64,000 bases of DNA, from contig JAQUYQ010000001.1 in NCBI GenBank assembly GCA_028691795.1, forward strand, positions 42,699-106,698, given 5' to 3'. Position 1 is the stretch's first letter, and every line of letters begins with the position of its first letter. Below, one piece after another: positions 1 through 11,523 of the stretch. A program made the translations under genes and the position numbers. The notes beneath the pieces are model-generated. The model saw only the letters and a program-made list of their open reading frames with translations, did not search any database and was not told where the DNA came from. The DNA is from Herbinix sp. (GTDB taxonomy: Bacteria; Bacillota; Clostridia; Lachnospirales; Lachnospiraceae).

Positions 1-2
1 AA

Positions 3-1226
3 ACTAAAGAATCCGGGGCTTTTAAATCTTATGCCGAAATATCTAATGCGTTATTAGATGCATGTAAAGAGTATGTTAATAAGTGTAGAGCTATAGTATC
101 ACTTGAAGATGTAAATGAATTTTCATTAGCTGATGATAGCTTTGTTCAAACTATTGAAAAAGTTATATCGAATTTAAATGACCCGTCTAAAATTCTATAT
201 ACTGGGATAAGGGCTCTTAATACATTATTAAGCCCGGGATATTTAAGTGGTCGTTTATATACATATCTGGGTTTGCCTGGTGGTTTTAAATCTGGTTTGT
301 TATTAAAGAGTGCTATAGATATCCGAAAATATAATAAAAATATAGTATTAAAAGATCCTTCTAAGACTCCGTGTGTTTTATTAATAACGATGGAGAATAC
401 TGTTGAAGAATCTGTTGAGCGTTTATTTAATATGACAGTAGGTTCAGAGTCTTCAATGGCAGATATGACAACTAAGCAAGTTGTCAAAACTCTTAAGGTT
501 GATGGTGAGATGAATTTCGAGGGTAATGGAGATTGTGACTTGAGAATCCGTTACTATCCGAATATGTCTATTAGTACTGATGATATATACAATATTATTG
601 ATGACCTGAGTGATTCGGGTTATGAGGTTATTGGATTAATATTGGACTATATTAAACGTATTAGACCATCTCGTCGTTCTAAAGATGAAAAAGAAGAATT
701 GAAGAATGTTACTAATGAATTGAAGAGTATAGCGGTTCACTATAATATTCCAGTTATTACGGCTCATCAATTAAATAGAGAATCTGCTCGTATAGTTGAT
801 ACTGCTGAGTTACATAATAAATCTGATGCCACAAATGAACTTGGAAGAACACATACTGGTTCTGCTTGGGAAGTTATTGAGAATTCTGATTTTGCGTGTA
901 TCATCAACTTAGTATCGGTTAAACAACCAAGCAAGAAAAAAACAGATGAAGATACATCACAATTTTATCTGACATTTAAACGTGTTAAGATAAGATATAA
1001 ACCGATGCAAGTATCTAATATATTCAGCCATCCGTTTGAATTTGGTAATCGTATTAAATTATTAGACGATGTTAATTTGAAAGAATCATTATCGATTATT
1101 AACGTCAATAATGATATGAGTGGAACCGAACGAAATGAAAAAAATAAAACTCGTCGAGGAGTTGTCAATCAATTTACTCCGATGAATGATGATTATGATG
1201 CTGATGAAATATTTAAATTCTCATAA
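3..1226 (+). CDS. DnaB-like (SF4) replicative helicase, 5' end cut by window edge
   Basis: Frame is open from base 3 through the listed ORF; RecA-fold motifs (YLGLPGGFKSGLLLK, CVLLITMENTVEES, VIGLILDYIKRI, PVITAHQLNRES) match DnaB/gp41-type helicases. Confidence 0.8.
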   Translation, partial: TKESGAFKSYAEISNALLDACKEYVNKCRAIVSLEDVNEFSLADDSFVQTIEKVISNLNDPSKILYTGIRALNTLLSPGYLSGRLYTYLGLPGGFKSGLLLKSAIDIRKYNKNIVLKDPSKTPCVLLITMENTVEESVERLFNMTVGSESSMADMTTKQVVKTLKVDGEMNFEGNGDCDLRIRYYPNMSISTDDIYNIIDDLSDSGYEVIGLILDYIKRIRPSRRSKDEKEELKNVTNELKSIAVHYNIPVITAHQLNRESARIVDTAELHNKSDATNELGRTHTGSAWEVIENSDFACIINLVSVKQPSKKKTDEDTSQFYLTFKRVKIRYKPMQVSNIFSHPFEFGNRIKLLDDVNLKESLSIINVNNDMSGTERNEKNKTRRGVVNQFTPMNDDYDADEIFKFS

Positions 1227-1229
1227 TAA

Positions 1230-1266
1230 TATAGAGTGTTATTCCGCAATGGAATAACACTCTATA
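1230..1266. terminator. Intrinsic terminator-like hairpin
   Basis: atagagtgttattcc-gcaat-ggaataacactctat, just after the helicase stop. Confidence 0.75.
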
Positions 1267-1311
1267 TTCTTCACATTATTTTAAGAAAGTAATTACAAGG
1301 AGGAGTTATTT

Positions 1312-2313
1312 ATGACAACTCAAGTTATAAGAAGCCAATTAACCATGAATCCAGATCCAACCAGCACTACATTCAGAGTACCTTTATTTCCAGATCTGCG
1401 CAAACAACCATATACATATGGTGCTACGTGTTATTATAAAGGAAAAATATATTTTGTTGGTGGATTTAGTACAATAGTATTTAGCTATTTTTATTCTTTA
1501 GATGTTAATACTAACAAATTAGAAGATCTTGGGTCAATACCAAATGCTTGTAGTTTTAACAAAGTCATACCATATAATAATAAATTATATGTATTGGGAG
1601 GATATCCCTCGACATTTGGTACAAAGGTTTCTATTTTTGATTTAAATACACGAGTCTGGACTTCTGGAGCAGATATGCTTACCAGTTTATGTTGTTTTGG
1701 TGCTGTATTAGTCGGCTCCCGAATTTATCAAGTTGGTGGGCGTTTATCATCAGGTTCTGCTACCCAGAATGTATGTTCATATTACGATATTAAAGCCAAT
1801 ACATGGACCGCAATTGCTAACTTACCCGCTGCTGTTATGAGACCGGAATTAGTATATCATGATAATAAAATATATGCTATCGGTGGTTCTACTGCCGGAT
1901 TTAGTGGAGTTCCTGTTCATAACGCAGTTGATTATTCGAGTGCAATTTCATCCACATATATATATAATATCGCAACAAATGGATGGGCATCTCAAATCGA
2001 TCATCAAAAGTTAATATATGGCAATCCAATAATTAAAGACGATCGTTTATATTGTATAGGATGTAGTATTGGATCTCCTCCAACTATTTCATCTTCAGGA
2101 TCTACTTGGGTCTTTAATATGTCAACAGGAGCAGGAAATATTATTTCTCCTTCAGAAAACGCTATTACAAACGTTACCAATACAACGATGTGCGTTGATA
2201 GGGACCACAATATAGCGTATTTAATCTCCGGCTATGAGGTCAGAACGATTGATCTAAATAAATTGACTCCAGGTTTAGTTCCATATAATAAGTTCTTCGG
2301 TGGAAAGATTTAA
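1312..2313 (+). CDS. Kelch-repeat beta-propeller protein (single propeller size)
   Basis: Repeated (I/L)Y.(V/I/L)GG.....(Y/F)D blades; SD aaggagga upstream. Confidence 0.8.
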   Translation: MTTQVIRSQLTMNPDPTSTTFRVPLFPDLRKQPYTYGATCYYKGKIYFVGGFSTIVFSYFYSLDVNTNKLEDLGSIPNACSFNKVIPYNNKLYVLGGYPSTFGTKVSIFDLNTRVWTSGADMLTSLCCFGAVLVGSRIYQVGGRLSSGSATQNVCSYYDIKANTWTAIANLPAAVMRPELVYHDNKIYAIGGSTAGFSGVPVHNAVDYSSAISSTYIYNIATNGWASQIDHQKLIYGNPIIKDDRLYCIGCSIGSPPTISSSGSTWVFNMSTGAGNIISPSENAITNVTNTTMCVDRDHNIAYLISGYEVRTIDLNKLTPGLVPYNKFFGGKI

Positions 2314-2380
2314 TTATATGATATCTATAATTAAATAAATATATATTATTATGGTAATATATAAGGAAAGGTTGATAAAT

Positions 2381-3046
2381 ATGAAAACTAATTGGGAGTT
2401 TATAGCTCTAATAAAAATCGTTGACTCGAAAGAGGAAATGGGGAATCTGATCGAGACCGTGAATTTGGTCAGCGAGAAGGTAGCCAACCCCGAGCCCGAA
2501 ATTACTCTTAGCGTTCTCAACGGCCCCGATAAGAGTACATTAAATCTTACAATAGTCTCGAGGGACTATGAAACCATGGTCTTAATAAAGAATCTCATGA
2601 TAAAGAGATTTACCATCCTCAACCCTGATATCGATATGATGGTACAAGTTAGCTCTTGTATGATTTCTAACAACAAGCGGAAATGTAATGTTACTACCGC
2701 GCTCAAGAGTTATAAATCTGACAAAACCTATATCGATGAATTGGTTGTTGATGTCCTTGACCAAAAAGAACCCAGTTTCACAACATTGCTGTTCTTTTCA
2801 ATCAATACCCCCGACCCTGGGAAACCCTCAATCAATACAATTCCTGTTCTTGTCAAAGAATATCTGACTTCAGAAGATGTTGATGTTATCATTGATTCAT
2901 TTTCATCTTATATTGAAGATATTGATGTAGATGAAATTGACAAGCATGGCATGATTGCGGCGGTTTTGGATGCAATTCCCTGTGATTGGGAATTTGTCGA
3001 AACAAGATCTGTTGAGTATAGCGCCATCTATAAGATTGACATCTAA
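2381..3046 (+). CDS. Hypothetical phage protein
   Basis: ORF with SD aaggaaagg before ATG 2381 (the ORF track starts earlier, at 2351). Confidence 0.65.
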   Translation: MKTNWEFIALIKIVDSKEEMGNLIETVNLVSEKVANPEPEITLSVLNGPDKSTLNLTIVSRDYETMVLIKNLMIKRFTILNPDIDMMVQVSSCMISNNKRKCNVTTALKSYKSDKTYIDELVVDVLDQKEPSFTTLLFFSINTPDPGKPSINTIPVLVKEYLTSEDVDVIIDSFSSYIEDIDVDEIDKHGMIAAVLDAIPCDWEFVETRSVEYSAIYKIDI

Positions 3047-3055
3047 ACACAAAAT

Positions 3056-3096
3056 AATACAGAGATAGTGTAATAACTATCTCTGTATTATTTTTT
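3056..3096. terminator. Intrinsic (bidirectional) terminator between convergent genes
   Basis: aatacagagatagt/actatctctgtatt followed by a T-run. Confidence 0.8.
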
Positions 3097-3529
3097 ATAT
3101 TATCCCAGATTCTTTTTTATTTTTTGTTATTGATACATCTTCCAGTATCAATATTTCATTAATAACTCCGAGAATCTCTTTGTTGTAAATTTTGATTTTT
3201 GATTTAGTAAATTGAGTTATATCGGTCATCTTGTTTAATCTCAATAGGAGAGCCCAAAGTTCTGTTGTTTTATACAAATCCAAACTTAAACGTTTTGGTT
3301 GCATATAATACTTAACAAACTCTGCCTCGGTATATTCCATATCCTCAACATATTCTGCAAGCAGACTATCATATCTACCGATTATATTAGTGGTGTTATA
3401 AATTATCTTATTTCCACTATCATCGGTAAAAGCCCCTTTATATGCCAATGAAGATAAAGATATATCCAGATTTTTACCAAAGTCTACACAATCTCCTATA
3501 GTACTACATTCCGATAACGTTTTTGCCAT
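3095..3529 (-). CDS. Hypothetical protein
   Basis: ORF with SD on minus strand (gaggaaggtgaat). Confidence 0.6.
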   Translation of the reverse strand: MAKTLSECSTIGDCVDFGKNLDISLSSLAYKGAFTDDSGNKIIYNTTNIIGRYDSLLAEYVEDMEYTEAEFVKYYMQPKRLSLDLYKTTELWALLLRLNKMTDITQFTKSKIKIYNKEILGVINEILILEDVSITKNKKESGII

Positions 3530-3547
3530 CGATATTCACCTTCCTCT

Positions 3548-3919
3548 TTATAATACGTTTGTTATATATATATTACGAATGTTGTTGTTGAGTATGCGGC
3601 AATTCACCCTAGTCATATAACCAGTACCACCGTCTGTACCACCCCTGTTATATGTATCAGAGTTTCTGTTTACGTTGATCGTTAGATAGTTTTGCGTGTT
3701 TATAACCATACCTCCAACTGGCATATTAGAGATATCATTGCAAAATATCTTTGGATTATACATCTTAGGAGTAACTAATGGAGGAGCAACAGGAATCAAG
3801 GGCATTAACTTTGGTATATTGACTTTAAAAGAAGAAGCATTATATGATGCATATGCTAGATTATACCCATATTCGGTTGCTTCTATATTAAACGTTTTAA
3901 TTGCATTAATATCTGTCAT
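3548..3919 (-). CDS. Hypothetical protein, possibly structural
   Basis: ORF with strong minus-strand SD (aggaggtatt), next to the kelch fibre-like genes. Confidence 0.55.
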   Translation of the reverse strand: MTDINAIKTFNIEATEYGYNLAYASYNASSFKVNIPKLMPLIPVAPPLVTPKMYNPKIFCNDISNMPVGGMVINTQNYLTINVNRNSDTYNRGGTDGGTGYMTRVNCRILNNNIRNIYITNVL

Positions 3920-3961
3920 AAATAATACCTCCTATAAAAGTATTTTAATATAATGTGGATA

Positions 3962-4004
3962 ATATAGAAGACTATAGCTTTTTAATTGCTATAGTCTTCT
4001 ATAT
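3962..4004. terminator. Intrinsic terminator downstream of the giant kelch gene
   Basis: 17-bp perfect stem atatagaagactatagc/gctatagtcttctatat. Confidence 0.8.
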
Positions 4005-4012
4005 TTATATTT

Positions 4013-7000
4013 TTACCTAGACCAATTAGTCCAACTACCAAGTTTACCAATTGGAGAATCTTTTGTTTTACTTCTCATATGGGATTTGTTATCAGGAACT
4101 GAATATCCAATATCCAACATGAGCTTAGTGTTATCTCTCTCTATATGAGATACCTCATTATCCCGATAAAGATATAGTCTATCTTCATCGGTTAATTGAA
4201 TACCACCATATGAATATCTGTTTTCGGTTGTCAATATACGATAATCTTCATCGTATATGATATAAGATCTATCTGATTTAGATATAAATCCTTCATTGAA
4301 TTTATATAGTTTTGATTTATAAGAAATATTTTGAATTATTTTACTATTACAATAATGAATATTATTCTTTCTATAAAGGATATTTCCTAAGTAGTCCATA
4401 GTGGCACAGAAAGTACCATCATCATAGTCTACTTCGGCCATGTAGAATTTTTCATAAACTATCTTATAGTCATTATTTATATCATATTTCATAATATAAA
4501 GATTGAAATTGGTATATACTAAGACGTATAAATAGAGATTTCCATCTTCTTTGAAAATGAAAGTTTTATAACATGTATCATCAAAAATCTCATATATTTC
4601 TGTTGATTTGAAGAAATCGGTATCTGTCATTCTACCACCAATAAGAAATGCCTTATTCCCGATATTGAATCCCGAATGATAACCTCGACCGTTTTTAATT
4701 GGTGTGATCGAATTAAATGTTTCATATTTTCCATCGAATACATCGACAGTGTCCCAATATGTTGCCCCCCCAAAACCACCAATCAAGTAAATCCTCGAAT
4801 TAAATAAAATGGGGAGCCTTTGAGCTTTCTTTCTCAATTCCCCAGTATAATGAATTTTTTTAAAGATTAAATTATATGATTCAACTTCAATTTCATATAT
4901 ACCAGCCTCATTATTGGATGAATTGTCAAATGTTATCATATAGATTTTTTCATCAATCTCATAAATAAAAGATGAGACAGGGACAGTATTTGGCATAGTG
5001 GCACTCACAGAGTGAACCGTGTTTGTTGATATATTATATCGCTTTATTGGGTTTGAGCGCGTTGTACCAATTCCTAATATATAAATATCATCACCATATC
5101 TAAAACAACCCGATGAATAGAATCCACCAAGAGTAATCGTTGTACTAATTACAGAGGGAACGAGACCAGACTGGTTGCAATTATAAACGGGCATTGTTGT
5201 AACAACCCCCGATGAGTTTCTTCCACCCAATACATAAATTGAATCATCAATCTGTATAGTATTGGCCTCTGAATTTATCGATGTATTTCCGGTAATTGTT
5301 TTCTCGGTTTTATTAATAGGATCATATTCAATAATAGATGGAGTGTATGTGCTATCGATTGATCCACCAAATATATACAATTTATTTTTATAAAAATAAT
5401 AGGGATTCCAGTATAAAGTCGATTTATGATTATTAATTATTGATTTAAAATCACGTATTCTGATCTCGTTGGTATTATATCCGCCTATAAAATGTAATTG
5501 ATCTTTAAATATAATGGTCGGTCCACCTTGATATATTGTTATATCATCAATGGCGTCATATAATGTATCAGTTTTTATATCATAATATACAATGCCTCTT
5601 TTATTATTGTCTCTTGAGCCTATAAAATAAAGCTTATTTCGATATTGAACCGGTTTACTGTGTATAAAATACTCACTCTTTGATTTCAATACCCAATTCC
5701 CCGTTACCGCATTATATATATCCGGTTTAAATAAGAATTTTTCATCTTCTTCGGAGCCATTAAAAACATAGATAATGCCTCTATAAATAGATGTATATAA
5801 TATATAAGGAGCGTCGTTATGAATTTTAGTAGCAGTTCCCCATATACCGGTACTTATAGTATATATTTGCATATAAAGACCAGCGTTATTATAAAACAAG
5901 TATATTTTACCATTAAATAATTCAGCCGATGTAATACGGGTATAACTTCCTGAAGGAGAATTTCCATCGGAAATGGTATTTGTTGTTATATTAAAGATCT
6001 TCAATATATCCTCTTGACAAATATAAATATTATTATTATATAAAAATAATATCGGTTTATATATATCAAGTGACACATTTATAGTTGTCCATGTATTAGT
6101 CGGTATATTATATTTCTCTATTTTGGTGGGTCCTCCTATACCTCCAATTACATATATATTATCTCCGCATAAAATAGCATCATGGCCTGATCGTGAATAC
6201 TCCATACTAGCACCATCAGTTATTTCACCGGTTATTAAATTATAAATTTCCATAGTATCGGTGGAACCACCAATTATATATGCTTTATTATTATACTCTG
6301 TGACAGTACAAGACGTCCTCGTATATTTCATGTATTTAGTAAACTCATCCTTATCCATAAGATTGGAATTTAGAAGTCTACTCTTAAACTGTGTGTTACT
6401 TGTATCAGTTGCCTGAATCAATTTGACAAAGGTTTGATCATTTTCTTTAACAACCGAGACACTATTAAATGAATCATTTATGAAGAAAGAATTCTTCAAC
6501 GATGTGTCTGTATATTTGATATCCATTGAACGTAAATCTAAAAGATTGGCTGAATCTTCATATTCGTTTAGATTTACTTTATAAATTGAATAAAGAGGGT
6601 ATGGGTTAATACCGCCTACTAAATAAGCTTTATCTCTGAATAAAATAGCGTTAAATGAATAGCTAACCCGATAATTTAACTCTTTTTTAACTACTTCATA
6701 AGTATTTATATCAAAAGTTTCATAAGAGGTGTATAAGTTGCTACCATTTTGTCCACCAAATACATATATTTTATCATTAAATAATACCGATTCACACTGC
6801 CATCTAATATCATTAAAATTACCAACACTTGTGACAGTATTTGTTGTCAATGAATATACTTCAATGGATTTGAGGCTGATATTAGTCCTACCATTGAATA
6901 TATAAATTTTGTCCTTATATAAAATTGAATTATGATAAGATCTGGCAAAATTTATATTTGGTCCATTTGATATAGTGTCATCTGACGTATTATAAATTTC

Positions 7001-10000
7001 GATCGATTTAAAGTGATCATCGGGCGATGCTGTAGCTTTACAGCCACCAATTATATAAATTTTATCACCATATACATGCGATGTGTGTCTATATCTAGGC
7101 ACTGTTAATGATTTAATTGTGTTGATAGTGTTATTCGCTATATCAAATATTTCTATAGGAGCTATTGGCGTACCTTGAGTGTTACCAGTGTTGCCACCAA
7201 TGATATAAATTTTACCATTAACTAACTCCGATGTATGATGGGTTCTATAAGATGTAGCTAATGTTGGTCCGTCACTCCATGTATCAGATTTAATATCATA
7301 CACCTCTATCTTATTATTAGCATTTCCACCAATTATATAAATCTTATCATTATATAAAGTAGCCGTATGATAGAAATGGGTATATAACGGTTTAGATTTT
7401 TTTCTTATGGTATTAGATTTTAAATCATACTCATATAGATTACGACTTAAAGACCCATCTTCATAACCTGTTACTATATATAATTTTTCATTATATAAAG
7501 TAGTTGTATGATGATATACTTTGCCCAGTAATAATGATAAATAGTTGTAGTCTTTTATTTTAATTTTCTTTATCCGATTAATTTGTGTCATTATATTGGT
7601 TTCATATGTATTATTAACATCATGGCCGCAAAGCATATAAATATAGTCTCCAACCACGACCGATTTATTTCTTCGCATCCCAATATCGAGTTCACAATAT
7701 ACACTTACCGTGTTATTGGTTATATCATAAATTTCAATGAGGGATTCGTCGGAGTTGATATTTCCCCCCATTATATAAATTTTATCATCAATTAATTGGG
7801 TTGTTTGATTTGTGGCTCTTGGAAATTGCATAGAAGCCATTGATGACCAGGTGTTTGTTTCTATATTATATTTAATTATTGTTGGACTTCCAGTAACACC
7901 ACCAATGCAGTATATATCCCCACCGTATAAATGACACGATTGTCTATATCGAGCAATTGGTAAATTAGCACCCAATGTCCAGGTATCTGTAGCTATATCA
8001 TATATTTCAAGGCGAGATGAATATCCTCCCCCTATTAGATAAATTTTCATATTATATAATATAGCACTTCCTTCATCGTGTTTATATGTTGATTCAGAAC
8101 CATATGTCCAAGTATCTGTGGATATGTCATATATTTTTACTGAATTATAATACATACTACTTGATTGGCCGCTCATCATATAAATTTTATCATTATATAA
8201 TACACTACAAGCCCCATGTCTATTATCAGAGCTCGCCGAACTCATCGACTTTGTTTCGGTTTCGCAATCAAATATTTGTATGGAAACGTTGTTTCCGCAT
8301 ACATATATTTTGTTATTATAAAATATATGGCTTACCGTGCTACCAAAACCTCCACCAGTATTTATACTTTTTAGTGTATTTGTTTTAGTATCGTATCGTT
8401 CAACATAATTAACAGATGGGGGTCCGCTTATCCCGTTATTACCCCCTAAGATATAAATATAATCCCCATATTTTTCGACGATTCCGTTAAATCTCGGAAA
8501 CGCAAGCGATGGTCCATATGTAATAGGGGAAGGCTCATATCCATCGATTTCGTATTTATTAAAATCAACGTTTTTAACACCTTCAACAACACGCCCATTC
8601 TCGGGTCTATATAAAACAAGATTATCTTCAACGTCATCAATTTCATATCCTTTTATTTTAAATGGATTTTGAAATTCCTCGGTTGGGTGTTTACTAATCT
8701 GCATATAGTTATCAGCGTTGAAGATATGATTTATATTAGTTTTTATATCGTAGTATAAACAAAATTGTTTAAATTTTTTGGTATATTCATTGCCTGGGGC
8801 ATTTCCAATCGTAAAGTCTTCGAGTGGGTTTTTAATGAGACCATACACGGTTGAATTTGATTGAGTTAACAATCCTCCTACATCTTCTGCTTTAACGCTG
8901 ATATCGTCTAAAGAATTAAGTCTAAGAAGATATTTATTATCTAAGATTAAAATAATTTCATCATCATTTTTAGTTTTAATCCACCTGAGATAGTTTAAAT
9001 CCCCAATGGGAATTTCGTTATACTCGATATTTATAGTACCGGTTTTTTCACCATAATAATATAGAGTATTTTTATCAGATGATTTGATTATAAAAATATA
9101 AAATCGACCATCAATAAATCCTATTGTTATAGCGCTATTTACAGATGGAGGAATTCCCATCCCGATTCCTTTTTCTTCACCTGATAATAGGTCATATTGT
9201 TTTAGTATTCCATTGGTATTACCAGTCTCTACATTAAACCAGTACAGACAATTATTATAGATTAATAAATTATCTACATTGCCGGACGCAGTATATATAT
9301 CATCTAATATTTTAATCATTTGGAAGTTTTCATATTTATATAGAGATAACGCCGGACTATCTCGTTGTACGAGGGCGTATATATTTTTGGTCTTATCTCC
9401 ATCGGAATACATATCACCCGAATCTTCAATCATTGATATTATACGAGATTTTTCACCTGATGGAGTATTGGTCTTTTTAACTGAGATGAGACTCATATTG
9501 CGAAGTTTATTTTTAAGCTCATAAGCAAAAAAATTCTCTCCATCAGATCCTTGAGCGCCCATTGCATATGTTACATCAGATTCATCTTTACTATACATAA
9601 CTCCAGTCGAGAGATTTAATCTATATGTATTTCCATAATCCATCATTACGAAAGCTTCTGGTAAAAATAGTTTCTTAACATGTGCTAAACGAGAATAATT
9701 ATTCCCACTTTTAAAATAATTGACCTCTTTTATAAGAGTTGGATGGTTTAAAAAACAAACAACGGCATTAATATCTTGGGAGGATATATAACATTCACAC
9801 AAAAGAGCTTTATATCCAGCATAATCGTCGGTATACCATGCAGGATATGTCGACGATTTCGTTATATGCCATGCTTTATTATCGGTGGAAAATACATATC
9901 CATTAAAAACCGTTTGCATTTTATTATTAACAATATTTTTCCCGTCATAAATGAGCCAATCGACACCAGTAAGAGAAATCGAATTATCTCTAATATCGGA

Positions 10001-11506
10001 AGGATCTCTAACCATATCAGATTCAGCCTTAAGCGCTCTTAATGGATTAGTATATACATCAGACCAGATATTTATCTTTCCATCATTGGTATTGGATAAT
10101 GCTAAACCATCAACCAGTAAAGTATTTATACCACTCTTTAGAGTAGAAATATATTTACTATCAGCTAATACTTTGAGCTTGGTGTTTATTGTAAAGGTAT
10201 CTCCATATACTTTAAAGTTAGACCCGCTAAATGTTAACGATGGATTCATTTTATCTTTAGAATCAAATAATATCCCATCAATATTTCCCTTGGAAAATAT
10301 AGTCACGAAATCATCTTCTCTGATAGTGACTATTGGGGCCATCATAATCATATCAAATGAGCAAATATCTTCGACATTTCCTTCATTATTTGAAAATAAT
10401 ATCGCTTTATTTTTAGACTCATATGTTATACAATAGACATTTTTATCGTCAACGCCAACTATATTATATATTTGACGATTAGCTGTTTCAAGCAACGGTC
10501 TTTTATCTATAATTTTTCCGTTTATATTAACAACACTCATATACTTTTCATTGTAATGAATTAAATAGGCTTTATCTCCATATACAAATACTTCATCTAT
10601 TTTATCTATACAATAATACGTTGTATCGATTCTTTCATAGTCGAATGTGGCAAGTATATAATTCTTTGGGTCTTTTCCAATCCCGATAAATCCTTTACCG
10701 AATGGGATTAAAGAATTATTTTCTTTTAATTCGACTTTATTCTCAAATTCAATTGTCTCATAGAAGAATTTATTAGGTTGATATCGATTAGATTGATAAT
10801 CGATCAATTGAATTAAATCAAGGGTATCAAGTTTCAATTGATAATTAAACGCATAACCGTTTGTAAATGTAGAGAGATTCATTATATATAAAGAATTATC
10901 TTCTTTTCGATATACAAGCCCACAACGACCTGAAGCGTGGAAAAATTCATATTCCAAGACTTTCTTATCAAGTGTGAGCAAATTTACTATATATATCTTA
11001 TTCAAACAGAGAGCAAAGAGAGTAGTACCATCCACTAAAGTCTTAGCATTAAATAAGTTGATGCCGAGATCGATATCTTGTAGTCTGGTTCCGAACTCTC
11101 TTTCGACCCTTTTAATTGTACCGACACCATCATGGACTATTATACCCACATATTCATCGGTTACATACATATCACGCTCAAAAAAAGAAGGAATAAATAT
11201 TCCACCTAATATAGCGTTTATTTCCTCTCTAAGAGGACTATTACGATTCTCTTTATGCTCAATATAGGCTTCCCGTGTTGGGAAGCCTATTTCTTGTGCA
11301 TTTTCTGTTTTATATGTTAAATTTCCCTCTAAGGAAATATCATTAATAAATCCTGGATTTAATATATTAATCAATCCACTAAAGGTTTGATGTTCATTTT
11401 GAATTGAAGTGTTGAATCTGTTCTTAAACAGATTATTCATAGCATTGGTAGTAACTTTACCGGTTACTGTTAAATGCTTTGTGGTCATAGTATTTAACTT
11501 AGCCAT
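4013..11506 (-). CDS. Giant (2497 aa) kelch-repeat protein, putative tail fibre/adhesin
   Basis: Many kelch blades (YIIGGN, YVFGGQ, YLIGGF etc.); N-terminal IGFPTREAYIEH motif shared with the adjacent 1096-aa protein. Confidence 0.8.
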   Translation of the reverse strand: MAKLNTMTTKHLTVTGKVTTNAMNNLFKNRFNTSIQNEHQTFSGLINILNPGFINDISLEGNLTYKTENAQEIGFPTREAYIEHKENRNSPLREEINAILGGIFIPSFFERDMYVTDEYVGIIVHDGVGTIKRVEREFGTRLQDIDLGINLFNAKTLVDGTTLFALCLNKIYIVNLLTLDKKVLEYEFFHASGRCGLVYRKEDNSLYIMNLSTFTNGYAFNYQLKLDTLDLIQLIDYQSNRYQPNKFFYETIEFENKVELKENNSLIPFGKGFIGIGKDPKNYILATFDYERIDTTYYCIDKIDEVFVYGDKAYLIHYNEKYMSVVNINGKIIDKRPLLETANRQIYNIVGVDDKNVYCITYESKNKAILFSNNEGNVEDICSFDMIMMAPIVTIREDDFVTIFSKGNIDGILFDSKDKMNPSLTFSGSNFKVYGDTFTINTKLKVLADSKYISTLKSGINTLLVDGLALSNTNDGKINIWSDVYTNPLRALKAESDMVRDPSDIRDNSISLTGVDWLIYDGKNIVNNKMQTVFNGYVFSTDNKAWHITKSSTYPAWYTDDYAGYKALLCECYISSQDINAVVCFLNHPTLIKEVNYFKSGNNYSRLAHVKKLFLPEAFVMMDYGNTYRLNLSTGVMYSKDESDVTYAMGAQGSDGENFFAYELKNKLRNMSLISVKKTNTPSGEKSRIISMIEDSGDMYSDGDKTKNIYALVQRDSPALSLYKYENFQMIKILDDIYTASGNVDNLLIYNNCLYWFNVETGNTNGILKQYDLLSGEEKGIGMGIPPSVNSAITIGFIDGRFYIFIIKSSDKNTLYYYGEKTGTINIEYNEIPIGDLNYLRWIKTKNDDEIILILDNKYLLRLNSLDDISVKAEDVGGLLTQSNSTVYGLIKNPLEDFTIGNAPGNEYTKKFKQFCLYYDIKTNINHIFNADNYMQISKHPTEEFQNPFKIKGYEIDDVEDNLVLYRPENGRVVEGVKNVDFNKYEIDGYEPSPITYGPSLAFPRFNGIVEKYGDYIYILGGNNGISGPPSVNYVERYDTKTNTLKSINTGGGFGSTVSHIFYNNKIYVCGNNVSIQIFDCETETKSMSSASSDNRHGACSVLYNDKIYMMSGQSSSMYYNSVKIYDISTDTWTYGSESTYKHDEGSAILYNMKIYLIGGGYSSRLEIYDIATDTWTLGANLPIARYRQSCHLYGGDIYCIGGVTGSPTIIKYNIETNTWSSMASMQFPRATNQTTQLIDDKIYIMGGNINSDESLIEIYDITNNTVSVYCELDIGMRRNKSVVVGDYIYMLCGHDVNNTYETNIMTQINRIKKIKIKDYNYLSLLLGKVYHHTTTLYNEKLYIVTGYEDGSLSRNLYEYDLKSNTIRKKSKPLYTHFYHTATLYNDKIYIIGGNANNKIEVYDIKSDTWSDGPTLATSYRTHHTSELVNGKIYIIGGNTGNTQGTPIAPIEIFDIANNTINTIKSLTVPRYRHTSHVYGDKIYIIGGCKATASPDDHFKSIEIYNTSDDTISNGPNINFARSYHNSILYKDKIYIFNGRTNISLKSIEVYSLTTNTVTSVGNFNDIRWQCESVLFNDKIYVFGGQNGSNLYTSYETFDINTYEVVKKELNYRVSYSFNAILFRDKAYLVGGINPYPLYSIYKVNLNEYEDSANLLDLRSMDIKYTDTSLKNSFFINDSFNSVSVVKENDQTFVKLIQATDTSNTQFKSRLLNSNLMDKDEFTKYMKYTRTSCTVTEYNNKAYIIGGSTDTMEIYNLITGEITDGASMEYSRSGHDAILCGDNIYVIGGIGGPTKIEKYNIPTNTWTTINVSLDIYKPILFLYNNNIYICQEDILKIFNITTNTISDGNSPSGSYTRITSAELFNGKIYLFYNNAGLYMQIYTISTGIWGTATKIHNDAPYILYTSIYRGIIYVFNGSEEDEKFLFKPDIYNAVTGNWVLKSKSEYFIHSKPVQYRNKLYFIGSRDNNKRGIVYYDIKTDTLYDAIDDITIYQGGPTIIFKDQLHFIGGYNTNEIRIRDFKSIINNHKSTLYWNPYYFYKNKLYIFGGSIDSTYTPSIIEYDPINKTEKTITGNTSINSEANTIQIDDSIYVLGGRNSSGVVTTMPVYNCNQSGLVPSVISTTITLGGFYSSGCFRYGDDIYILGIGTTRSNPIKRYNISTNTVHSVSATMPNTVPVSSFIYEIDEKIYMITFDNSSNNEAGIYEIEVESYNLIFKKIHYTGELRKKAQRLPILFNSRIYLIGGFGGATYWDTVDVFDGKYETFNSITPIKNGRGYHSGFNIGNKAFLIGGRMTDTDFFKSTEIYEIFDDTCYKTFIFKEDGNLYLYVLVYTNFNLYIMKYDINNDYKIVYEKFYMAEVDYDDGTFCATMDYLGNILYRKNNIHYCNSKIIQNISYKSKLYKFNEGFISKSDRSYIIYDEDYRILTTENRYSYGGIQLTDEDRLYLYRDNEVSHIERDNTKLMLDIGYSVPDNKSHMRSKTKDSPIGKLGSWTNWSR

Positions 11507-11523
11507 TTCAATTTCCTCCTTTA

